NCBI GenBank assembly: GCA_035048485.1
Contig: CM068590.1
Location: 8,855,329-8,919,328 of the forward strand
Length of the DNA stretch: 64,000 nucleotides
Direction: 5' to 3'
DNA from: Pteria penguin
Lineage: Eukaryota > Mollusca > Bivalvia > Pterioida > Pteriidae
Part shown: one piece after another, positions 54,861 to 64,000 of the stretch
How positions within the stretch are numbered: the first letter of the stretch is position 1
Layout of the letters: the number at the start of each line of letters is the position of its first letter
Notes under the pieces: generated by a model
Told to the model about the DNA's origin: nothing
Database searches by the model: none
What the model saw: the letters and a program-made list of their open reading frames with translations, nothing else
Program-made: the position numbers and the translations under genes

Positions 54861-56340
54861 TTACCAGTCTGTATTGGGCAAATCTAGCTATGCCAGCCTT
54901 AAAACATACAATGACTGAATAATTGTGAATGACATGAAATAGGTCACTGGATATCGGCATCTCTACATGTATTGTTCAGTATAATACTTTTTATATTTAA
55001 AATGAAAACCATGGAGAGATGTGAAAAGCTTCAGCAAGTGCTAGTGCAGCATTTAAGTCAACTCAGCCCATGACATGCACTAAAATTTCTAATGTAGTAC
55101 AGAAGCAACATTTACAAAATCAGACTGAAAGATATAGGACTGTGTCGAGGCATCGGAATTCTGATGTAACGCATTTACTCTTGCCTGGTCTCTCATTTGT
55201 GTACAAGTGGATCAGACTGGAAATTAAGAATCAAAATACTGTTCAGGTTTCTTGAATGTCTGCCTCCCATTTATCAGATATACTGTATACATACCAGACA
55301 TGACCAGCCAATTCCACTATATTCTATTGTGCAGCTTATTTAGCAAATACTGCTCAGCACTTGTTAATAACAGGCTATGGACAATGGACGGAAAAACAAT
55401 GGAGTGACTGTGTCAACTCCTCTGATTTTGTAAAATAGTATCATTATACTGTGTTTTAACCATAAAATGAGAGCAGAGTCATGGATTTTTGTACACATTC
55501 ACTCCAGGTGAGTTAATGAAAAAATAACACTGTATTATATTGACTGTTTACTGGTACACTGCAATATACTATAAATGATATAGGCATAACTAAATATCAT
55601 CATTTGTGGATCAGATTCATTCAAAATTTGTTATGAGGAGTATTTTCTCTGAGTGCTTCATTACGTTTTGTAGAATCATCAGAAGTACATGTATTGATAT
55701 TTAAAATCTCCTGAAAAATAAAAGTTCTCTATGTACATTTCTTATCACAAAACACTCATTCAAATAATTTTCTTATATGAGCATAACATTACAGGTCATC
55801 CATCAATGACAAAAATAATGCTAACATAACCTTACAACTGTCTTCACAATGAATTCCAAGATATATACTCTACTAGACAATAAACATATAGTTTCAAAAA
55901 ATTATTTCAATATGAAATGAATCTTGTACACTATTTTTATCAACATTACTTTCAGCTTTATATCATGCAAACAAAACTTTTTGTCTGTTTACTGCACAAT
56001 TCACATCTTCAACAACTACTAAGTATCCTGAGTAGGACGATATTCAGAACAATTATGTTAAAATATTTAACAGATTTAGGTAAGGATATAGGAATGAACA
56101 TACAACCAAATGTTAACCTGTCCTAGGATTTACTAACATGTAATGGGTACGAGAACTGTAAAATCCAGGCTTTGTGGTAAGGGTGTACAGACACAGATAG
56201 TTACAGAAATATTATGGACAGAAAAAACCAAAGAAAACAGATATATGAAATATGCACATGTTATGTATCATAATATTTGGTTCATTAATTATGCAATACA
56301 TGTAATGAATATTACATTTGACACTTCATCTGTTCTTAAA
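54861..56340. other. no recognised feature
   Basis: AT-rich, short frames only. I see no gene, array or element. Confidence 0.45.
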
Positions 56341-56700
56341 TGGTGGCATTTAATAGGTCTTAACCAACAAAACCCCCCAAGGCCTTTGCCCTGGCCAACA
56401 TGGTCACAAAGGCCTCACTTACAATGTCTTTACCCACAGTAATTAAGGCTTGTATCATAAACACGAAAAATTGGCCTGAGTCTTGTCCAATATTTTTGTA
56501 AAGGTTTCCCTCGCAATGCCTTTACCCAGTCACTAAGGTTTATGCCTTAGTCAATACATACACTAAGGCCTGTGCCTTGTCCAATAAATTCATGACGGCC
56601 TCCATTATAATGCCTTTACCTAGTCACTAAGACATATGCCTTAACCAATACATCCAAAAAGGCTTGCACCTTAATGTACATGACCAATAATGTCTGTGTC
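56341..56700. repeat. degenerate tandem repeat rich in 'aaggcct...gccttgtccaata'
   Basis: About five loose copies of a block with aaggcctgtgccttgtccaa and tgcctttacccagtcactaa. Unit length 60-90 bp and irregular. Confidence 0.5.
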
Positions 56701-57309
56701 TTGAGAATTATTGTATGTACAGAATTAAAATAAAAATATATATACAAAAACAGTTACATGTATAAAAGCATAGAAAACACTGATATTGCACTAGGATTAT
56801 GCAGATGAAAAACATACTATAGGCAAGAAATGTACTTATTAAGATGCATGTACAAATAATACAATTTCATTCTTTATATGAAAAAGAAAATGACCTTTTT
56901 TATCGAAAACTGAAACAGTTTTGTTCCTTCATAATTATTAAAACTGAGTTTCTTGCATTAGAAAATTGATATCCAATACAAATATAATTCTGATATTTTA
57001 AAGCATCTCTTTTCTTCATTTTTTTCAATTTGTTTATTTACTTATTTATTTTATCAGAACATTATTCTTTGTACATTTCAAAGCCTAAAAGTGTTTTATG
57101 TTTCAATAATCATTTATTGCTGAAATGGAAATGTTAATAAACTGTGGTTAAGACGATTTTTATTAAATATAATACTGATAGTTTGACTCACTTTCAAAAT
57201 CTTAATTCATAACAATACATAAGATTGAAGGATACAAAAGTTCTATATCAAACGGAGCATCCCTTAACCAATCAAACGGAACATCCCTTAACCACTGCGA
57301 GCCAACATA
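56701..57309. other. no gene; one 24-bp duplication
   Basis: atcaaacggagcatccctta acca is duplicated at about 57248-57297. Otherwise AT-rich unique sequence. Confidence 0.45.
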
Positions 57310-57500
57310 GAATTCGTGTCTTTCTCCAAAGCACTATGGATGTGGAATTATTGTGGATGATTGACTTGGATTTTATGTCACCTTGAACAATTTCCAATCA
57401 TCTTGTTGGAAACAGGTTACCAAATTTTTGGACATAGTGGTAAAATCTGGGAACAAACATACATCATCTGCACTGCAAGCTAAGTGCTTAGAGACACTAC
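57310..57500 (-). mobile_element. worn copy of the second-type SINE
   Basis: Follows the layout of 40743-40913: gattgacttggattttatgt, tgaacaatttccaatcat, aaacaggttacca and a head remnant ctgcaagctaagtgctta. Confidence 0.55.
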
Positions 57501-58139
57501 ACAAAATCTCCACTTTATTGTACAAATATTAAAAATAGTTCTAGAATCAATCTAAAACCTTCACCAAAGGAAAGTGGCAAGGAGGTGTTAATCATTTTGG
57601 GTAATATCAAATTATATCCAAGGAAACCTGTACAGCGCATTTAACTTGTCATAATGTGGGGTTTTTCCTATTCTAACTTTCTGATATTACAGTGACTCAT
57701 ATTAAACCTTCCCCAACAAATGCATATTATGATTTCAATCACTGTCTTCACAAAATTTTTCATCATAAGATATAAATATGTTCTTACTGAAGAAATATAG
57801 GTGTCTTACCTATTGAAAAACTTTGCAATCTGTGACTTGTCTTAATGTATCATTATGACCACATTATTATTACACACAGTAGTACCTTACATACAATCAA
57901 AAACAAGCACAATGCATTTGTGTTATCTATCCGAGTATTTTCAATATTCCTAAGCACTGAGGATCAAATTTCAAAACTTCCATACCATCAAAATTATAAA
58001 AAAGGTTTTGAACAGCAATTTTAGCGAAACTTGGCAGGAAATTCATAATTTGGTCCACAATATCTATACAGTATATACAAATTATTTCCTTTCATAACAG
58101 TGCATAAATCTTTAAAAGCTCTCTAACCTTGAAAAGAGA
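57501..58139. other. no recognised feature
   Basis: AT-rich unique sequence. Confidence 0.45.
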
Positions 58140-59245
58140 TAATGTGTATAAGATAGAGGAGATTGTGTATAAGGTATACGAGATTGTGTGTACACTACAG
58201 TCCAGGAGTTTTTAACTTTTCCATTCAGTACAGTGGGCCACATCCAGGTCCAAAATCAAGAATTATACAATTCACTGCATATTTTACAAAGGTGCAAAAT
58301 ATGCACAGGTAAATTTCACAGATTTTCACTGTGATTTTGTGTGTTTTCCCCACTGTGTTTTGTGCAATCTACCCAAAACGAACTGTACTGTGTAAGATAA
58401 AGGAGATTGTATGTGTAAGAAAAAAGAGATTGTATGTGTAAGAAAAAAGAGATTGTGTGTATAAGATAAAGGAGATTGTGTGCATAAGATAAAGGAGATT
58501 GTGTGTATTAGATAAAGGAGATTGTGTGTATAAGATAAAGGATATTGTGTGTATAAGATAAAGGATATTGTGTGTATAAGATAAAGGAGATTGTGTGTAT
58601 AAGATAAAGGAGATTGTGTGTATAAGATAAAGGAGATTGTGTGCATAAGATAAAGGAGATTGTGTGTATAAGATAAAGGAGATTGTGTGTATAAGATAAA
58701 GAAGATTATGTGTATAAGATAAAGGAGATTGTGTGTATAAGATAAAGGAGATTGTGTGTATAAGATAAAGGATATTGTGTGTATAAGATAAAGGAGATTG
58801 TGTGTATAAGATAAAGGAGATTGTGTGTATAAGATAAAGGAGATTGTGTGTATAAGATAAAGGAGATTGTGTGTATTAGATAAAGGAGATTGTGTGCATA
58901 AGATAAAGGAGATTATGTGTATAAGATAAAGGATATTGTGTGTATAAGATAAAGGATATTGTGTGTATAAGATAAAGGATATTGTGTGTATAAGATAAAG
59001 GAGATTGTGTGCATAAGATAAAGGAGATTATGTGTATAAGATAAAGGATATTGTGTGTATAAGATAAAGGATATTGTGTGTATAAGATAAAGGATATTGT
59101 GTGTATAAGATAAAGGAGATTGTGTGTATAAGATAAAGGAGATTATGTGTATTAGACAAAAGAGTGTACGCTGGTAAGATAAAGAAGATTGTGTGTATTA
59201 GATAAAGGAGATTCTGGGTATAAGATAAAGGACTTACTATGTACA
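58140..59245. repeat. 23-bp minisatellite, about 40 copies
   Basis: Unit gataaaggagattgtgtgta taa, with a variant gatatt and rarer gcataa. Interrupted at about 58190-58390 by unrelated sequence, then continuous from 58394. Larger blocks repeat (58905-59000 against 59015-59120). Confidence 0.93.
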
Positions 59246-60026
59246 AGACAAATTAGAACAGGTGATTGAAATAACTTATAAAAATAAAACATTTCGTATT
59301 CATTAAATGTGTATCATATTTTCTCATAATGGCATCCAAAACAATGAGAAAAAAAAAATACATATCAAAATTTATGGTAAAAAAAAAACCCCTAAGTATC
59401 AGGCCTTACCAGCATGTTATAGTATAATACTGCTTCCTGTACCATCAATGCTTACAAAGTGAAACCTCTATCTAATATCAAATCGCAATAAAATACTATG
59501 TTTATAATATCATTTCTTACAATGCTAAATTTCTTATTTCTAATATTGCTAAATTTGAGACATATGACTGGTCATCTCTTAATGCAGCTTGATTGTGTGT
59601 AAACAATCAGAAGAAAGGACAGAAAATGTGGTCATTTAAAACAGGTAATTGCTAAACACAGGTGACTGCTAAACACTGGTGATTGCTAAACACAGGTGGA
59701 CATTAAAGCAAGATTAACTGTAGTCATGTAACACACATAGGGTTCATTACAACCAAAAAATCACAATCTCAATCACTGTTCACAAAGTAATGTGTTACTA
59801 TACAATGTACAATACTGCAAAGTCTTTATAACTTGTATCATTTTACATAACACATTTTAAAAAGGAAAACATAAAAACTTACATTATCAAGAGTAAAATT
59901 TTCACTCTAGCACCTTTTGAATTTGAGGCCAATAACATAACATATTTGTTCAGGATTATATATCACATAGAATAGGGTCAAAAAGTAGAATTAAACCCTT
60001 TTTAAACTTATACCAAAAAATACCTG
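59246..60026. other. no gene; small tandem repeat
   Basis: A 20-bp repeat (gctaaacacaggtgactgct type) occurs three times at about 59648-59700. The rest is unique and AT-rich. Confidence 0.45.
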
Positions 60027-60642
60027 ACAAGAGGCCTATATCGCTCATCTGAACACAATTTGTTCAGCCACAAATATTTGACTGCTTGGAAAATTCGCAG
60101 ATGCATATATTCTTTTGCTGATTGTGTTTATGACAACCAACAAAAGACAATTAACTTGCTTCTCTTGGTAAATAAATCAAGACCATAATGCAAACATATG
60201 TGAAATACATAAAGCTAGAATTCTCCCCCCCCCCCTTTTTTTTCTTAAAAACTATTTAATATCTTGTTTTGGTGTAAAATGAACAAAATAATTTTTGTTT
60301 GCCTTTAACAGGGTTTGAAATGCTTTCACTTGAACTCCCAGAAATGACCTGTAACAAAATTAGAAAAAAGGTTATAAAAAACCAAGAAAACTAAACTTTC
60401 TTTCAAATAACAATTCAAATAAATATTTATTATTGAAAGCTGGCTAATAAATGCTTTTTGGCTTCCGTGTATATATCGAATAAATCAAGAAAATAACACA
60501 AAAATGTGCAAAAAAAAAGACCGAGTCTGCAACTTTTTATCTAACAAGACATATTGAGTGCTGCAAAACACTTAGTGGTTCAAACCTGCCTCCAGATGAG
60601 TTTAAACTGTTAACCATCAGTTTGCCAGAACTGGCCTATACC
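60027..60642 (+). mobile_element. Helentron-like family, truncated copy C
   Basis: Starts caagaggcctatatcgctca tctgaac, a shortened form of the family 5' end. No 3' hairpin before copy B begins. Confidence 0.55.
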
Positions 60643-63219
60643 AACAAGAGGCCCAAGTGGGCCTATATCGCTCACCTGAGTACCTAGATTATCAGTCATG
60701 CATGAAGGAAGAATTCATTTATTTTTGCATTAATGTGACTAAGTCAACACAGATGTGGAAAATATGTCAAATTTTATTTCAGGCTAGAATAAAAAACAAC
60801 ACTTTTTTGCACATCCATTCAGGTGATTTTGATATTAAGCATTTCCTTTGTCTCTGCAAGAAGTCATTCAGGGCAACAAGTTAGTCATTTTCTTTAGGTG
60901 GGGCCTTTTGTTGACTGATTTCAAGTCTGGGTCATGAACAACAATTGTTTCAAATATTGTCCAGATCTAACTTAAAATTGCCTAATTTCATATGTTGAGT
61001 GTTGAGAAACATCTAAAAACTTATTTAGATGTGTAAAGAAATGAAAAAAAAATTTTTGACCACAGCTGGATTTGAACCGCTACTCTCCATATTTCAATTA
61101 CCAAGTGGTATATGTACTATTGTGAGAACTGCTTTTTAGACATGGTGGCATTATCTGTTAACCAATTTGGATGAAATTTACCAAATTGATAGAGGACTTT
61201 TAGTACTTCATGTATTCCATGTTTCATTAAAATCTTTCATGTGGTATAACAGCAGAAGTGAAAAATGTGATTGAATCGTTCCTATACACCCTCATTTGGA
61301 AGTCTTAAAAAATTCATAGAAAATCCAAAAATTGAGATATTGACAAAATTCTTTCAAAGTAACAATCCTTACCATAATTATGATCACAATAGTCCATAAG
61401 AAATCATCATTATCAATTAACTAGGAAATATGACACTTTTTTCTGCATTGAATCACCAAGTCCAAAGAAATGTCGAAAAAAATTCTAAAATTTTATTTTG
61501 GAAGGTAACCAAAATGACAATACATCTTCACTCATCCCTCTAGATCATTTCTATGCATTCTGTTTGTCTCTGTATACAGCCCGTATGAAAAAGAATATTG
61601 TTAAACGAGGGAACTCTTTTGTGACCTACTCTTGACTATGGTGGCGCCACCTGTAAAGAGGTCTGGACGAAAACAACAGAATTTGAAGAGGATCATAAGT
61701 GACTTATTTCTACCAAGATTTATTAAAATCCTTCGAACAGTTTTGTAGAAAAAGTTGAAAATGTGAAAAATGGCCAACCCCCCCCCCCCCCTTTTTTTTT
61801 TTTTGGAAGTCTTAAACGTAAAATTCCTAATTTCATATGTTGAGTGTTGAGAAACATCTAAAAACTTATTTAGATGTGTAAAAAAAAAAAAATAATTTTT
61901 GACCACAGCTGGATTTGAACCGCTACTCTCCATATTTCAATTACCAAGTGGTATATGTACCATTGTGAGACCTACTTTTAGACATGGTGGCATTATCTGT
62001 TAACCAATTTGGATGATCCGCACAAAAAACAAAACCTTTGAAAAGGACTATGAGTACTTGCATCCTACCCAGTTTTATCACAATCCTTCAAGTTGTTCTG
62101 TAGATCAAGTTGAAGATATGAAAAATTGTCCCCCCCCCCCTTTTTCTTGGAAGTCTTAAAAAATTCATAAAAAACTCAAAAATCGAGATATTGAACAAAT
62201 TCCTTCGCACCAGCATTCCTTACCATAGAATTGATTAAATGAAACCAAATGAATGCATCAATGTTTACTAAAAGAAAATAATAACTCTTTAATGCATTAA
62301 AATAACAAAGTCCAAAATAAAAATGAAAAAAACGTCAAAAATTTGATTTCGGAATGGAACCAAAAATATCAACACTTCTTCCCATATGCCTCTAAATCAT
62401 TCCTATGCAGTCGGTTTGTCGCTGTATGCACCCGATCTGAATAAGAAGTTTGTCAAAGGAGGGTACCCTCTGTGACCTACTTTTGTCTGTGGTGGTGCCA
62501 CCTGTTCATGGATCCTGACAAAGATGACCACATTTGTCGGGGACCTTGAGTATTTGATGCATGCCAAGTTTCATTGAATTCCAGCAAGTGGTTCCGAAGA
62601 AAAAGTTCAAACTGTGAAATGTTTACACCAATTATCCCACCCCCCTTTTTCTTGAAAGTCTTAAAAAATTCATAAAAAATCCAAAACATAAAATATTGAA
62701 AAATTTTCTTTGCAGTAGTATTTCTTACCATCAAAATGATCAAATTAAACCAAATTAATGCATCAATGTTTACTAAAAGAAAAAAATACCTCTTTTCTGC
62801 ATTAAAACTACCAAGTACAAAAAAACGTCAAAAAAACGTCAAAAATTTGATTTCGGAACGGAACCAAAAATACCAACACTTCTTCACACATCCCTCTAGA
62901 TCATTCCTATGCATTCGGTTTGTCTCTGTATGCCCCCGGTCTGAAGAAGAAGTTTGTCAAAGGAGGGTACCCTCTTTGACCTACTTTTGCCTGTGGTGGC
63001 GCCACCTGTTGATGAATCCGGACGAAAAACAACAACACTTGTAGGGGACCATGAGTACTACATGCTTATCAAGTTTCATCAAATTCTGTTCAGTGGTTCT
63101 GGAGAAGAAGTCGAAAATGTGAAAAGTTAACGACGGACGACGGACGACAGACGACGGACGGACGACGGACGGTGATTGATCACAATAGCTCACTTGAGCC
63201 TTTGGCTCAGGTGAGCTAA
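60643..63219 (+). mobile_element. Helentron-like non-autonomous element, copy B
   Basis: Same ends as copy A: palindrome aggcccaagtgggcct at 60649-60664, gctcacctgag at 60670-60680, hairpin gagcc-ttt-ggctc at 63196-63208 and CTAA at 63216-63219. At 2.58 kb it is over twice copy A. The extra length is internal duplication: the block tggatttgaaccgctactct recurs at about 61069 and 61910, and gagggtaccctctttgacct recurs at about 62458 and 62963. No coding frame. Confidence 0.65.
63130..63172. repeat. GACGGAC microsatellite
   Basis: Repeats of gacggac/gacgac just before the 3' hairpin of copy B. Confidence 0.85.
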
Positions 63220-64000
63220 AAACTGGAGAAAGAATTATGATAAATCTAGAAAACTGAATTTTTACATGATAATTTCAAATAACCCTTAAAGCGGAGATTT
63301 TCACATAAATGTATGCATATACATGTAAGTGTATTATTGCTTCTCTGTATTAAATAAATCAATTAAATGACAAAAAAAATGTGTGGAAATCAGTTCAAAA
63401 CGATATGAAAAATTTGATTTCAGATGGGAACCAAAAACTACAATACTTTTTAAGACAGTCACACTATTTTAAATCACTCTGATGTTTTCAAGGCAATGGT
63501 CTATGCATCCCTTCCAAGTACAAACAAAATCTATCCATTAGTTTTGCAGGAGAATCCATCATCATATTGGTAAATGTAGTATTTATATTGATTGATTGAT
63601 TTTTGTTTAACGTCACACCTTGAAAATTTCACGTATATGGTGACGGCATCTGCCTGATGCGAGGCATACAAATTTTGACCTTTGCAACAGACCCATCCGA
63701 AGCAGTGAGGGATCTTTAACGTGCCATGCATACCATGACACAGGGCCTCTGTTTTTACTGTCTCATCCGAGAGACATAACACTGGCATGACCAGAGCGGG
63801 ATTCAAACCCCGGCCTCCCGATCAGGAGTCCAGCGTGATACCACTAGGCCACGCCGGCTTATATTTATATGATAGAGGTCTACTAATATTAATAGTATAC
63901 CCAGTTTGACAAAAATCTGTGTGGTAATTCAGGAGAAGTTTAAAATATGAAAAGTTTACAACAACGGAAACAGACAACAGACTAAGTGCTATGACAATGC
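63220..64000 (+). mobile_element. Helentron-like family, worn copy D, cut by window end
   Basis: Blocks gcttctctgtattaaataaa and, after a SINE insertion, cagtttgacaaaaatctgtg and atgaaaagtttacaacaacg match the family. The sequence runs off the window. Confidence 0.5.
63589..63861 (-). mobile_element. tRNA-headed SINE, full length, with 9-bp target duplication
   Basis: On the - strand: A box tggcctagtgg, B box ggtttgaatcc, body with cctcactgcttcggatgggt and agatgccgtcaccatatacg, tail of caatcaat. Flanked by tatttatat at 63580-63588 and 63862-63870. Confidence 0.9.

Noticed and set aside
58326..59246. - strand frames repeating LYLIHTISFILYTQSPLSYT
   Set aside because: 23-bp tandem array; three units give a 69-bp period that stays open in one frame.

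Overview
This is a eukaryotic window, AT-rich and full of repeats. It most resembles the genome of a marine bivalve mollusc. I base that on its coding content (animal genes with GT-AG introns) and on repeat families I know as typical of bivalve genomes: tRNA-headed SINEs with a conserved 'ggtgacggcatctgcc' domain, elements that start at the palindrome AGGCCCAAGTGGGCCT, and elements with CGCCCGTC ends. The species cannot be named from sequence alone.

Two genes are supported, head to tail on the + strand. The first (3989-22313) is BCL7, a SWI/SNF (BAF) chromatin-remodelling subunit. Its 7 coding exons splice to a 195-residue protein. The second (25043-48930) is HPS4, a BLOC-3 subunit with three longin domains. 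Its 14 coding exons splice to an 813-residue protein. In both models every junction keeps frame and every intron is GT-AG. The 2.7 kb between them holds the BCL7 3' UTR, a SINE fragment, a 260-bp inverted-repeat element and the HPS4 promoter. That promoter has two E-box/CLEAR-like decamers within 31 bp of the HPS4 start codon.

Layout: 1-3.6 kb is a broken LINE reverse transcriptase, a foldback element and a 1.7-kb terminal-inverted-repeat element. At 4-22.3 kb is BCL7. Its 7.3-kb first intron holds a truncated pogo-like transposase with a PHD finger and a complete 3.3-kb Mutator-like element that has lost its catalytic core. Its later introns hold two copies of a CGCCCGTC-ended family, a SINE, a 65-bp-arm hairpin, a hAT MITE and a minisatellite built from the exon 5 splice donor. 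At 25-49 kb is HPS4, where most of the long introns carry a private minisatellite (units of 30, 33, 35, 39, 40, 54, 63 and 76 bp) plus SINEs and foldback elements. At 49-64 kb there is no gene: it holds a 56-bp and a 23-bp tandem array and several copies of a Helentron-like family with hairpins at both ends.

Most long open frames outside the exons arise from tandem units whose length is a multiple of three, and are not genes. The observations most worth a second look are two arrays that carry splice-site sequence in each unit (BCL7 intron 5 and HPS4 intron 10), the paired E-boxes at the HPS4 start, and the deletion derivative of the Mutator-like element.
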